From assembly GCA_963759055.1 (NCBI GenBank), contig CAVWYD010000010.1, positions 3,720 to 67,719 on the forward strand: DNA of 64,000 bases. Direction: 5' to 3'. Within the stretch, counting starts at the first letter, position 1; each line of letters begins with the position of its first letter. Of the stretch, positions 1 to 9,493 are shown in pieces. A model generated the notes under the pieces. The model worked only from the letters and a program-made list of their open reading frames with translations. It did not search any database and was not told the origin of the DNA. The DNA is from Thiosocius sp963759055. Its GTDB lineage: Bacteria; Pseudomonadota; Gammaproteobacteria; Chromatiales; Chromatiaceae. Both the position numbers and the translations under genes were made by a program.

Positions 1-606
1 TTTCCAGAGGATGGATGGGGAGTTGCTCTGGCAACTCATAAAAAGCCTGAATCAATGGGTATTTGGGTTTCATGACGACAAGTTTGCCTGAATTGTGTCG
101 AAACCGCCCCATCAGTCATGATCGGGTTAATGACGGCAAAGTGCCGTCTCCTGCCACCCAGAAACACTGGATTTGAAGCAATCTGATACTCCGACCATGG
201 TGCTGGGGAATGTCTCTTTGGGGTCGTCTACGGTCTATTGCGCCGCACAAAACGAGGGTCGGCTTTTGGATATGAGGACTGGGGTGGACAGCGAACCCTC
301 GGATCGCTCCACGCTACAGCCGCGACCGGCCATGAACCGGACGCTCCCTGACCGATCCAGTCGACCGCCAAGATGGGTTGCAGCACCGGGTCAGCCTATT
401 GGTGCTGTCACTCAAGAGCAGACCCGTGATGCTCAGGGCCGGGTATCGCGCTACAAGCGCATAGCGGACGTGCGCGTTGTGCGGCGCAGCAGACGGCAGG
501 CTCACGTATCAGAGCGCGCATTCCCTGATAGTGGGGTTGCTGGTGTTGGTATGAATGTTCGAAACTACATTTGGATTATTTCCTGCACCAAAGTGGGTAA
601 GGGACT
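1..606. other. Gene-free leader, no recognisable feature
   Basis: No convincing coding frame is visible. A 162-codon open frame from 173 overlaps the start of the next gene, has no family resemblance and no clear ribosome binding site, so I treat it as chance. No tRNA, terminator or insertion sequence end was recognised. Confidence 0.5.
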
Positions 607-2289
607 ATGCCAGAACGCAGTACCATTGCTACCACGTTCAATGTCGGTGACTGGACGATAGAACCAGCTGCCAATCGGATGTTTCACTTGGACCAAGAGG
701 TTCGCCTCGAGCCCAAGGTGATGCGAGTGCTGATCTACCTGGCCGAACGTCAGGGCGATGTGGTCTCACGTCACGACCTCGAGACTCACGTCTGGTCCGG
801 CATGATTGTGACCGATGATGCGGTCACCAATGCCGTAATCAAACTGCGCAAGGCACTCGGCGACAATGCACGCAATCCCAGGTATATCGAGACCATCGCG
901 AAGACGGGTTACCGGCTGATCGCCGAGACCTCGGCGGTCGAGACCGTGACCGGCAAGCAGCAGCCAGGTTTCGGGGGGCGGCTCGAGAGACTATGGCGCA
1001 AGACGCTGATAGCGGCCCTGGGGCTTCTTCTTGGCGGCAGCGTTCTGTGGTGGGCTACGGCCCCTGAAGAAACGCAGATCCCAATCGCGGAACGAGTGGT
1101 CGACAACACGCCCGTAATCGCGGTAATGCCGTTGGAAAACCTATCCGCTGACCCAGAGCAGGAGTATTTCGCCAACGGGATCACCGAGGACCTGATAACG
1201 GACCTCTCCAAGCTGGCGGGACTGCGTGTCGTCGCACGTAACTCGTCATTTGCTTACAAGGACAGCGGCGAGACGGCAGCCGAGATCGGATCGCAGCTGC
1301 ATGCGCGCTACCTTCTCATGGGGAGTGTGCGCAAGGACGGAAAACAGTTGCGTATCAACATCCGGTTGACTGATACCAAAGACGGCAGCAACCGTTGGGC
1401 GGAACGTTATGACCGCAAGGCCACCGACATCTTCCGTCTTCAGGATGAGATTACCAACAACGTCGTAAGTGTCTTGCAAGTCGAACTCTCAACCAGGGAT
1501 CGTCAGCGTCTTTTAAAGGACTATGCAACCGATTTCGAGGCCTACGATCTGTTTCTGCAAGGCCTGGACCACTTTGGTCGTCGCTCGGGTGAAGACAGTG
1601 TGCTGGCCAAGGAGTATTTCGGAAAAGCGATTGCGATCGCGCCAAAATTTGCGCGCGCCTACGCAAGTCTTGCCCTGACTCACACGCGTGATGTCTTCCG
1701 CGGCCAAGGAAATTCGCCAGATGCATCGCTGGCGATGGCCGAATCCCTGGTTAGCAAGGCACGCCAGCTGGATGACAGCCTGCCGCAGGTGCATTTCGTC
1801 AGTGCCGAAATCGCAATGTACCGGGGCAATTATGCCGCTGCATTAGACCATGTGTCCCGGGCGATCGAATTCAAGCCCAGCTACGCGGACGGCTACGCTC
1901 TGTTGGGCTGGATCCTGCACTGGGCCGGCAGACCTGCAGACGGACTTCAGGCGATAGATAAAGCATTCGAGCTCAATCCGCGGGTGCCCGGTATTTATTA
2001 CCTGGTGAAAGGGGCTTTACGGTATGAACTGGACGAGATTGCCGAGGCCACTCAATTACTGGAAACAGCGGTCGAAATGAATCCGAACAACCATGTGGTG
2101 CGTTTCTTCCTGGCGGCTGCCTATGCGGCCGGCGAAAACCTCGACGAGGCACGCTGGCAGGTGGACGAGATATTGGTGCTGAATCCAGATTTCACACTCG
2201 CCCATGTTGAGCGGGTGGCACCGATCCGCGATCCCAATTACAGAGATCGATTTCTGCGCGACCTGCAGCGTGCCGGCCTGTCTTACTGA
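607..2289 (+). CDS. Membrane-bound winged-helix regulator with TolB-like and TPR domains
   Basis: This 560-residue protein is built like CadC-type one-component regulators. Residues about 10-108 form an OmpR/PhoB-type winged helix (LEPKVMRVLIYLAE, then IETIAKTGYRL in the wing). A single membrane helix lies near 133-150. The part outside begins with a TolB/FlgO-like segment (IAVMPLENLSADPEQEYFA, near 171-189, then GITEDLITDL), followed by a TPR array to the C-terminus. The family is thought to bind DNA on the cytoplasmic side while the periplasmic half senses a signal; the ligand here is unknown. It stands alone, so its target cannot be read from context. The ATG at 607 is chosen because the winged helix begins about ten residues later. 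Confidence 0.85.
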   Translation: MPERSTIATTFNVGDWTIEPAANRMFHLDQEVRLEPKVMRVLIYLAERQGDVVSRHDLETHVWSGMIVTDDAVTNAVIKLRKALGDNARNPRYIETIAKTGYRLIAETSAVETVTGKQQPGFGGRLERLWRKTLIAALGLLLGGSVLWWATAPEETQIPIAERVVDNTPVIAVMPLENLSADPEQEYFANGITEDLITDLSKLAGLRVVARNSSFAYKDSGETAAEIGSQLHARYLLMGSVRKDGKQLRINIRLTDTKDGSNRWAERYDRKATDIFRLQDEITNNVVSVLQVELSTRDRQRLLKDYATDFEAYDLFLQGLDHFGRRSGEDSVLAKEYFGKAIAIAPKFARAYASLALTHTRDVFRGQGNSPDASLAMAESLVSKARQLDDSLPQVHFVSAEIAMYRGNYAAALDHVSRAIEFKPSYADGYALLGWILHWAGRPADGLQAIDKAFELNPRVPGIYYLVKGALRYELDEIAEATQLLETAVEMNPNNHVVRFFLAAAYAAGENLDEARWQVDEILVLNPDFTLAHVERVAPIRDPNYRDRFLRDLQRAGLSY

Positions 2290-3169
2290 CCCGGCACGCG
2301 CTTGGGTTTCAGGCCGTCCCTGGCTGGATGCGGCTACACATCACGACGTGGAAGTTGTCCGCTGTACATTTGAAGCGAGCTTGATCGGATAACAGAGACT
2401 CTGTCGGCTAAGTGCCGGAGGGCTAAACCGCTAACGCGGTAGGACTTTGATCTGACCGCGGAGAGCGACTGAGATCGAGGGTCTGTTTCCTATGTTGAGG
2501 AATGAGGCAATTCGCCTCGTTCTGAGACAGGAGCAGACCGATGACCGAAACCATTGAACGCATTAGCCCGTTATGCGGTCATTTGCTGCATGCTGTCAGG
2601 ACAAGAGCTTTCCTGCGAAATACAGTGCCGCAATCACGACGGCCGCCATTACGCACGGAAACCAAATCAACCAGAATTCTTCGCGAGAATCTTGCATCCC
2701 GAATCGCTTTCGATGTTCAGTGCCGGAGGTCATCCGAATCCACTATCTTGCTCACTTTGAGCATATTAGTAGACCACTAAATACCACTGCCCGCACTGCA
2801 GCAGTCGGCCCAGAAGCCGACTTGTTGAATTGCATCAAATATTGACCCACCTTTGCATCTAACCTCGATCCGACCGCGAACTTCTATTTGTTTGACACCT
2901 TGAAGAAATGCATGGTCGGAGGTGGTTCACGCACAAACGCAAGGCTGGCTCATTCCGGCGTGCAAATCAACAGCCACCAAAGGGTGGTCGAGTTCGAGCA
3001 ACACCCCTCGCGAAAGGCAGCAAACTCTAACCGGCCATCCGGAAGCCCAAGCCCACCCACCAAGCTACAAACAACACGAAGCATTCCTTGTTGCGACAGG
3101 ACCACTCTGGCGAGACAATCGCTCTGATGCATGTTCCCGACCGAAGTCGCTAAACGATAAGGAATAAAC
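2290..3169. other. 880-base stretch without a supported gene
   Basis: Three overlapping short frames between 2541 and 2845 share one region in different phases, and none resembles a known protein. The ATG at 2541 does have an AGGAG seven bases upstream, so a small or decayed gene cannot be excluded. A short hairpin with arms AATGAGGC and GCCTCGTT sits at 2501-2521 without a T-run. Frames between 2888 and 3171 lack ribosome binding sites and family similarity. Confidence 0.4.
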
Positions 3170-3556
3170 ATGAGACCTACTTTTCTAGCGTTATGCTCAA
3201 CACTACTCGTATCTCAACCGGGAACTGCGTCGACCAGCGATGTTGAGACGGTTTTCCCTCAACAGATGAATGCCAGAAAACTGATGACTTTCTGCGCCTC
3301 CAGTGCCCTGACGGCAAAAGGTCGAATCCAACGTCGGTACTGTGACGGATTCGTGAGCGGCGTTGAGGAAGGATTGCGCCTGTACGAGTACTCATTCCCA
3401 GTCGCACCCCGCGTATCGGTTTGTGTGCCAGCCGGTACGAGCTCGCGCGAGCTGTCTCAAGCATTCATTCAGCATGCCACCTCAAAGGGCGCGGGCCTTG
3501 ACCAGCCGGCCGCTGCCGTCGTCCTCGAGGCACTGCAGAAAAAGTTCGCATGCTAA
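3170..3556 (+). CDS. Secreted Rap1a/Tai-family protein
   Basis: A 128-residue protein with a signal peptide (about residues 1-21, ending near GTAS). The mature part follows the Rap1a/Tai immunity fold: CASS...YCDGFVSGVEEG, then VCVPAG, then a helix and the closing KKFAC. The four cysteines of the pattern (C43, the C of YCDG, the C of VCVP, the terminal C) are all present and probably form disulfides. Founding members neutralise periplasmic type VI amidase effectors, but most family members are orphans of unknown role, and no effector gene is adjacent here. AAGGAA lies about five bases before the ATG. Confidence 0.7.
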   Translation: MRPTFLALCSTLLVSQPGTASTSDVETVFPQQMNARKLMTFCASSALTAKGRIQRRYCDGFVSGVEEGLRLYEYSFPVAPRVSVCVPAGTSSRELSQAFIQHATSKGAGLDQPAAAVVLEALQKKFAC

Positions 3557-3660
3557 TCTTCACGAAATCGGTATCTGGTTGACCAGGCCCGCGCTGACCA
3601 AGCCGGATATTCGTACGCTGCGAACTGACCGACGATTTCCCACGTACGGCGACAGTCGGC

Positions 3661-3845
3661 CCAGCCTGTGTGAAAACTCAAAATGCGGCCGCTGAAATCG
3701 TTTCTCTACTGGAGGATATTTTGATCAAGACGAGCGGACGGATCACAGTCGGCTAGCAATGCTAGCAGCCGCACATGACCTATAGCATCACACTTTCCAG
3801 TTCACCCTTGCACGTAAGCCGCTGCGGAGTTTTCACACGGCCTGG
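3661..3845. repeat. Inverted-repeat element (MITE-like)
   Basis: CCAGCCTGTGTGAAAACTC at 3661-3679 returns inverted at 3827-3845 with 17 of 19 positions matching. The 147-base interior has no coding frame. The stretch 3557-3978 around it holds no other feature. Terminal inverted repeats around a short non-coding core fit a miniature transposable element or a worn insertion-sequence remnant; no target duplication could be identified. Confidence 0.45.
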
Positions 3846-3978
3846 ACCCAAAGCCGACAACGTTCTGGCTGAATTCAAGAATTAACCGACTTTGCCGCTT
3901 CTGACGTTAGCAATGGTATTGGTTGAGCCTCGGTGTCCCGATTGCTTGTCTGATGCCGCACGAGGGGAAGGAACTGCG

Positions 3979-5376
3979 GTGCATACGTGGAATGAGACCA
4001 AGCATCTCTCGGATCGTCCAAAGATCGCGCATCTGAGGTACGCCGAGCGCCTTCAGTCACTATCACTCGTCGGAGTGGCCGTTGTCACGGGCGTCGTCCT
4101 GACCGGCTGGCTGATACCCGGGTTCGGGGCAATTCTCCCGGATGGCTGGACATTGATGAAGGCGAATACCGCACTCGGACTGCTACTCTGTGCCTTCGGC
4201 GTGACTTTAGCGCAACGCCCCCAGACGCAAACGGCCAAAGTGATCACCATGACGTCGTGTGTCACCGCTTCGGTCCTCGCGTCATCCGCATTGTTTGGGT
4301 ACGCGACGGCGCAACCAGTTTGGCTGGACTCTTGGTTGGCCCCAGATGCAGCCTCGCCAATTCCCGGTAGGATGCCGATATCGACAGCGATGTACCTGCT
4401 ACCGACCGCTCTTGCAATCGCCACCTGGTCATCGAAGATCCGAGGAAAACTGCCTGTCGCGGATGTCTTCGCCACGCTGATGCTGGCACAGGCGTTAATA
4501 ATCGTGGGCGCCTACCTCTACGGCGCCTGGACGTTGGTCGTGACCGGTGAGGCGATTCTCACATCACCGCAGGCTTTGGTCTCGATCGTGATGATGACGG
4601 CCGCCGTCATGATCAGCCATCTCAGAAACGGCGTGTATGCGCTCGTCATCGGAACGGGTATTGGCAGTTCGTTTCTGCGCATCGGCCTCCCGTCAATGTT
4701 CATCATCCCGTTCTTGATAGTAATGTTGGCTATGGAGGCCGTCGATCGCGGCCACCTCGATATTCGCTTGGCGGCAGCACTGACAGCGGCGTTGGCTTCG
4801 TTGGTTACACTGTTGTTCTCCCTAGTCGTTGCCAAAAAACTGAACAGATTGGAAGCCGAGCTTCGATCACTTTCACTGACCGATCCCATGACGAGCCTTC
4901 ACAACCGGCGCGGCTTTGAAGCGCTGGGCGAACAACGTTTCCACGAGGCTCAGCGAAACGGGGATAGGGTCGCATTGTTGTACTTTGATCTGGATGGTTT
5001 GAAGCATGTCAATGACTGTCACGGCCACGATGTCGGCTCGTCACTGATACAAGACTTTGCCAATCTGTTGCACAACAACTTCCGCCACAGCGATGTTCTT
5101 GGTCGCCTTGGGGGTGACGAGTTCGCGGTGCTCCTGCATGACGGCGACGACGCCGATGCGTGCTTGAGGCGGTTGGAGGAAGCCGCCGTTATAGCCGATG
5201 CCAAGAGTTCGCAACCTTATTCAATTCGTTATAGTGTTGGAGTTGAGTACGCCTCACCCGCTGAGGGCGACACCTTGGCTGATCTCGTCAACCGTGCTGA
5301 TGAATCCATGTATCACCACAAACGAGCCAAACGTAGAGCGGCTGGTCAGCTGGAAGAGGCTCCGGCCGTTTGCTGA
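3979..5376 (+). CDS. Membrane diguanylate cyclase
   Basis: Makes cyclic di-GMP from two GTP. The N-terminal 290 residues hold several hydrophobic segments in a MASE-like membrane sensor region, followed by a short linker helix and a C-terminal GGDEF domain. The active-site signature GGDEF is intact (LGRLGGDEFAVLL), the metal-binding DFDLDG-type motif appears as YFDLDGLKHVND, and RHSD five residues before GGDEF matches the RxxD inhibitory site, so product feedback is expected. The GTG at 3979 is preferred over the in-frame ATG at 3892 because AGGGGAAGGA lies about seven bases upstream of it. Gene stands alone; the sensed signal is unknown. Confidence 0.88.
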   Translation: MHTWNETKHLSDRPKIAHLRYAERLQSLSLVGVAVVTGVVLTGWLIPGFGAILPDGWTLMKANTALGLLLCAFGVTLAQRPQTQTAKVITMTSCVTASVLASSALFGYATAQPVWLDSWLAPDAASPIPGRMPISTAMYLLPTALAIATWSSKIRGKLPVADVFATLMLAQALIIVGAYLYGAWTLVVTGEAILTSPQALVSIVMMTAAVMISHLRNGVYALVIGTGIGSSFLRIGLPSMFIIPFLIVMLAMEAVDRGHLDIRLAAALTAALASLVTLLFSLVVAKKLNRLEAELRSLSLTDPMTSLHNRRGFEALGEQRFHEAQRNGDRVALLYFDLDGLKHVNDCHGHDVGSSLIQDFANLLHNNFRHSDVLGRLGGDEFAVLLHDGDDADACLRRLEEAAVIADAKSSQPYSIRYSVGVEYASPAEGDTLADLVNRADESMYHHKRAKRRAAGQLEEAPAVC

Positions 5377-5819
5377 TCAGAAATCTGCCGCGCAAGGCGT
5401 CCGCTTCTGGGTGAAAGCGCCAGTTAGCCGACGTGGTGCCGTAAGCCATCCGGGGCCTCGGGCAGGTCAGTATGGGAATGACCGCAGTCGACTCCGGCTG
5501 TTCCCAGTTTTCTCCGAAAGCCGCCAGTGGATAGATGAAGGTTCGGCGAGGGTCAGCTATGCGGGACCTATCCCCAAAGACAGCACCCGGCCAACTTCAG
5601 AAGATGCCGAAGCTCTGATCACATCATTGCGGGTTGAAATGCTGGCAGGGGTCTGACAGCAGTTTGGGATGGGAGTGCGCCATGCCGGACTCGCCGGGTT
5701 ATCGCACGACGACAGCCTGAGCCTGAAAAAGGACAACCATCGTCCTACGCGAAAGGCTCTGCTGCAGCTGCAGCCGCTGCAAACAACGCGCTGAGTCGAG
5801 ATGCTCTGCACTATGCGGA
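5377..5819. other. Gene-free stretch with a dispersed repeat copy
   Basis: No supported gene lies here between the convergent cyclase and panE genes. Bases 5399-5427 carry a dispersed element: the 19 bases at 5409-5427 (GGGTGAAAGCGCCAGTTAG) recur exactly in inverted orientation at 9379-9397, and the preceding GTCCGCTTCT recurs at 8690-8699. Confidence 0.45.
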
Positions 5820-6755
5820 TCAGGTCTCTGAACGCGCTGGCTGTCCTTCAGCGTGCAGCACAAGCAGATCGTAGATTGCGCGATTAACCGGCGTTGGTAT
5901 TAAGACTTCCTTGCCACGCGCCACTACATCGCCACTCAGCCAGGCAACCTCGAGGCGATTTCCCCGTTCCAGATCGAGATGCATTGAAGAGGTCATTTCC
6001 GTCGGTAATCCGTCGCAGAATTCTAGTCTGTCTTGCGCGAAATCCTCCGCAAGCTGCACCCCTTGGGCCCTGCCCACCGCTACTACCTCGCGCATTGCGT
6101 CGAGCAGAAATGCGCGTGTCTGGGGATGCGAACGGATCGCGCCAATCGGCAGGCGAATTGTTGCCGTGGTGCCCGAAAGGCCAACCAGAAAGACAAATTT
6201 TTCCCAGATGGTGCGCCGAATGTCGCCATGAATCTCGGCATCAATGCCGGCGTTGTGACAGGCGTCGAGGAACGCGCTGGCGCGCCGTGAACCCCCTTGA
6301 CCATACTCGCCAAACACGAGTTTCTGCATCTTCCCGGTGTGACGGATGACCCCGGGCTCGGCGATCGTTGCCGCGATGTAACATACGCCCCCCATCACCG
6401 CCGTGTCGCCTAGAATGCGGCGCAGTACCTCATCCTTTTGTACACCATTCTGAAACGAAACGACGGCGGTTTCAGGGCCGATCAGCGGTGCGATGGCGTG
6501 CGCGGCAGTCTCGGTATCCCAGAGTTTTACACCGAGCAAGACGATATCTGCCGGCTCCAGCTGCGTCGGGTCGTCGGTGGCGATGGGCTCGGCAACATGC
6601 AGGTCGCCCAACGAACTCTCAACGCGCAAGCCGTGCTTCTGCATGGCGGCCAGGTGCTTGCCACGCGCCACGAAACTGACCTCGTTCCCGGCAAGTGCAA
6701 GGCGTGCGCCAAAATAGCCGCCTACGCCGCCCGATCCCATAATTGCGATGCGCAT
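5820..6755 (-). CDS. panE: 2-dehydropantoate 2-reductase
   Basis: Reduces ketopantoate to pantoate with NADPH in pantothenate and coenzyme A synthesis. The N-terminus shows the Rossmann dinucleotide motif (IMGSGGVGGYFGARLALAG). SFQNGV and the HTGKMQKLVFGE strand follow the family order, and the helical C-terminal domain carries the conserved lysine in IWEKFVF. The start MRIAIMG at 6755 gives 311 residues, the family norm; AGAGGA lies about nine bases upstream. The longer frame starting at 6893 adds a stretch without similarity and is rejected. PanE and ApbA relatives overlap in sequence with broader ketoacid reductases, so exact substrate is inferred. Confidence 0.88.
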   Translation of the reverse strand: MRIAIMGSGGVGGYFGARLALAGNEVSFVARGKHLAAMQKHGLRVESSLGDLHVAEPIATDDPTQLEPADIVLLGVKLWDTETAAHAIAPLIGPETAVVSFQNGVQKDEVLRRILGDTAVMGGVCYIAATIAEPGVIRHTGKMQKLVFGEYGQGGSRRASAFLDACHNAGIDAEIHGDIRRTIWEKFVFLVGLSGTTATIRLPIGAIRSHPQTRAFLLDAMREVVAVGRAQGVQLAEDFAQDRLEFCDGLPTEMTSSMHLDLERGNRLEVAWLSGDVVARGKEVLIPTPVNRAIYDLLVLHAEGQPARSET

Positions 6756-7132
6756 CAAGTTGTGTCCTCTGAGTTGGCTTTGTTGCCGCAGCATAGGCCA
6801 TCCCAACTCGGAAATGTCGTGGGGCAGCTGACAGGAACCAGCCAGGAAGAGACCGTTCGCGTGCGGTCGGCGACCGGCAGCAACTAAGCGCATAGCGGAC
6901 GAACGGATAGCCGAAGCACTCTAATGGGTCGTTGACGCACCCAAACCGGGCAATTTGCGCATGATGGTTTTGGCGGCGTTGGGATGAAATCGTGCGGCGG
7001 TGTCCAAAATTCATCCTTACTGCGATTTATCATCGTCATAAAACAGAATTTCCGAATATTCTAATAACTGGTACAGGGTTTGCATGTGCTTGCATTGTCC
7101 GGGCGCAATCGCCCGATTTAAGGAGTCGTAAA

Positions 7133-7264
7133 ATGGGTACGGAAATACGTGAGATCCGATGCGAATTGCTAGCGATTCTCGAAAAAGAGTATCCGACAGA
7201 GATTGCGGTCATCCGCGAGATGCTGGCTGCCATTGAGGAACACTGCTTCGACGAAGCGGCCTGA
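7133..7264 (+). CDS. Small acidic protein of unknown function
   Basis: A 43-residue frame beginning MGTEIREIRCELL is preceded by AGGAG seven bases upstream, a strong ribosome binding site. The sequence predicts two amphipathic helices (IREIRCELLAILEKEY and IAVIREMLAAIEEH). I do not recognise a family. It begins a run of four short same-strand genes up to 8543. Confidence 0.4.
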   Translation: MGTEIREIRCELLAILEKEYPTEIAVIREMLAAIEEHCFDEAA

Positions 7265-7351
7265 CCGAGCAATCGCTGGGTAGGTGGTTGGCCAGCGTAT
7301 TACGTCCTGTTAGTGCACAAGTCTCGTTTATCTCTTTCATGGAGCAGTTGC

Positions 7352-7981
7352 ATGATGAGAAATCTGATCAAGGTCTTGCCCTTTTTTGGGTTGTTATTCA
7401 CAGCCGTCGCCGCCGCGGATGCCAGATCCAACTTGGCTCCCATCGGCGGCTTCAACGGGCTCTCGTTCGGGCAAACCCCGCAGGAAGTCGATTGGCTAGC
7501 GGCTGCGGACTGGATGCCGTCCGGCTGTCCTCGGGAACGGTTCTACTATCTTGCGGATGTGGATCGACGCAATTTCCTGGCGAATGTCAGGCTTGTTTGG
7601 CCAGGGTTGCTCTACCGGTTTCTCGATAACCGGTTGTACGCCATTCAGGCGGAGTTCCCACCCGGTGACGGAGCGTTTGTAAGGCTGCGGGATTACCTGA
7701 CGAGGAAGTATGGTGCGCCCAGCATGTCCGAGTCGTGGCAAGGCGCGCCCCCGGATACCTATGTCTACCAGCACAGGTTGATTTCAGTGGGATGGTACGA
7801 GCCGGACGGGGCGCGGTCGATCTGGCTGACTAACCATGATGGTGGCGGCGCCATCATCATGATCGATAACACCATCGCCGACCGGGGTATCCAGCAGATC
7901 AGTGAACGCTGCTCAACGGTCCGGACTGACATCGCGGCTGCAGCCGCAAGTTCCTTCACCAGTTCTTTGGCAAAGGAGTGA
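7352..7981 (+). CDS. Secreted protein of unknown function
   Basis: About 209 residues, with a cleavable signal peptide (MMRNLIKVLPFFGLLFTAVA, then ADA). The mature protein begins with GLSFGQTPQEVDWLA, reminiscent of periplasmic proteins that open with a GxxLGxS/T-type segment, and contains two cysteines (SGCPRE and SERCST). No family is recognised. GGAGCAG lies about six bases before the ATG at 7352; the longer frame from 7313 would bury the signal peptide and is rejected. It ends four bases before the next gene, so the two are probably cotranscribed. Confidence 0.6.
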   Translation: MMRNLIKVLPFFGLLFTAVAAADARSNLAPIGGFNGLSFGQTPQEVDWLAAADWMPSGCPRERFYYLADVDRRNFLANVRLVWPGLLYRFLDNRLYAIQAEFPPGDGAFVRLRDYLTRKYGAPSMSESWQGAPPDTYVYQHRLISVGWYEPDGARSIWLTNHDGGGAIIMIDNTIADRGIQQISERCSTVRTDIAAAAASSFTSSLAKE

Positions 7982-7985
7982 CACC

Positions 7986-8201
7986 ATGAACTGGCGCATT
8001 GTTTACAACAATCAAACCCATCGCTACCGGATCGAAAAGAAACGCTGGTGGGGCTGGGATTTCGTGGCTGACGATTCAGCCGGGGACTACATTAGTTTCT
8101 CCGATCTGGCAGCGGCCAAGCGATGGGCCTGCCAACACCTTGGACAGCAAATCCAGCGGCCGTGCCGTTGGCAGATCGTTGATGCCAGCGGGTGCCCTTA
8201 A
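7986..8201 (+). CDS. Small Trp-rich protein of unknown function
   Basis: A 71-residue soluble protein (MNWRIVYNNQTHRYRIEKKR start, WWGWDF core) with an AAAGGAG ribosome binding site seven bases upstream and only four bases after the preceding secreted-protein gene. The pattern of short strands with aromatic residues suggests a compact beta-rich domain. No family is recognised. Translational coupling with the upstream gene is likely. Confidence 0.55.
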   Translation: MNWRIVYNNQTHRYRIEKKRWWGWDFVADDSAGDYISFSDLAAAKRWACQHLGQQIQRPCRWQIVDASGCP

Positions 8202-8276
8202 TCAGCCGGGCCAGATAAACCAAAAAACGACTCATGTCCCGTGAGTCTAATTTTCACCCCTAAGCGGAGCAGTACC

Positions 8277-8543
8277 ATGTTTAGGAACACATTTACGTTA
8301 CTTTTATTCTTTTCACTGACCAATATCGTCTTCGCCGAAGATCATTCCACAGATTCGCTCAGCCAGGAAGTCACGTCGAGCGGCAAGAAAGAGGCGCTCG
8401 AGATAATGCAGGATCATATGCGCTCTCAGATGGATTGGCGGTCGTATTTTACCCACCGTATGGACATCCGACGCCGCGCAAGATTGTCAGGTGAAAAACT
8501 GCGGGGAGAGCCAAGCACAGCTAGTGCAGATCAGCCGCGGTGA
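8277..8543 (+). CDS. Small exported protein of unknown function
   Basis: An 88-residue protein with a clear signal peptide (MFRNTFTLLLFFSLTNIVFA, cut before EDHS). The mature part is about 68 charged residues, mostly helix, without cysteines. CGGAG lies about eight bases before the ATG. It closes the series of small genes starting at 7133. The final residues run into sequence of different character, so the C-terminus may be altered. Confidence 0.45.
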   Translation: MFRNTFTLLLFFSLTNIVFAEDHSTDSLSQEVTSSGKKEALEIMQDHMRSQMDWRSYFTHRMDIRRRARLSGEKLRGEPSTASADQPR

Positions 8544-9493
8544 GATAAAGATAGTCAGTGAATGCCATCCGCTGGCTATTTGCGTAACTTGTCGCTACGG
8601 CTTTTCATGCTGCCGAGTCGAGGTTCTCCTTATCAGTCTGGAAGGACCACTTCCGGCTGATCTTGGGATTCGCTTGTCTGAGTGAACACGTCCGCTTCTC
8701 GCGGTGAAAGTTCTTTCGCGCCGACGACTCCTTGGGCAACAAGGTGTCGACTGCTGCCTTTCACCCTGACTGATCTGCCCGACCGTGGGGAAGGTGTCCC
8801 GCACTTGGCCGCCTAACGAGCGCTTTCGCTCAACATAAACGGGCATCTTCAACGATCAGCGAACCAAAAAAACGCCGCCTCAGGGAAACCATGGGGCGGC
8901 GTTCGCCGATTAGGCAATACTCACAGAGAGTTTGGAGGGAAATCACCGCGAAGCGATTTCGGTCTCAACGCAGCATATGCTGTGCCAATATATGTTTGTT
9001 TTTTAATTACAGTCAGTTAGGCATTCCTGGTCTTCTCGACATCCATGCAGGACCTGCGAAATTGCACCACCTCAGATGCGCAGCATCGTCAATTGCACCA
9101 TGGCCGCGCACTATTGCTCTGGATGCGAGCTGATTTCGCGACATCCGTTACCGGGTTCAAATATCTTCGTGTCACAAGAAACACGCGCAGGACAGTACGT
9201 CATGAAGGTACGGTTTTTTCAGTGGTCGGTGCCGGCCGGTGACCCTCTTCACTAAAGGTGGGCTCGGTGTTGATTGCACGCCCGCACGTCAACACTGAAG
9301 GTCCGCAAGATGTTAGCTGCTGCCATCCACGCTGACTGATCCGTCAGAACGAAGGGAGGCTGTTCGGCATTTGGTCGACTAACTGGCGCTTTCACCCCCA
9401 TGAGCCGACCCTCGTTGAGCAATCAACTCCGGGTGAAGTCGGCCATGAGCGGTTCCAAGATGATGTGCGTTGTGCCGTCTCGGTATGGCGTCG
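8544..9493. other. 950-base gene-free region with degenerate repeats
   Basis: No coding frame with a family match or ribosome binding site is present. The segments 8743-8835 and 9311-9397 look like diverged copies of one another (each runs CTGCTGCC, then CTGACTGATC, then a CTAAC-GCGCTTTC end), and the second ends in a 19-base exact inverted match to 5409-5427. A hairpin lies at 8866-8904. The stretch looks like accumulated remnants of mobile or repetitive DNA. Confidence 0.45.
8866..8904 (-). terminator. Intrinsic terminator-like hairpin
   Basis: Perfect nine-base arms AACGCCGCC (8872-8880) and GGCGGCGTT (8896-8904) surround a 15-base loop. A run of seven A precedes the left arm on the plus strand, so read on the minus strand the stem is followed by seven T. 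The nearest minus-strand gene upstream is the acetyltransferase ending at 9494, almost 600 bases away. Confidence 0.5.

Noticed and set aside
173..661. 162-codon open frame ahead of the first regulator
   Set aside because: No family resemblance or clear ribosome binding site, and it overlaps the start of the better-supported gene at 607.
2541..2845. Three overlapping short frames with a good AGGAG site
   Set aside because: No phase has family similarity, and joining them does not yield a recognisable protein.
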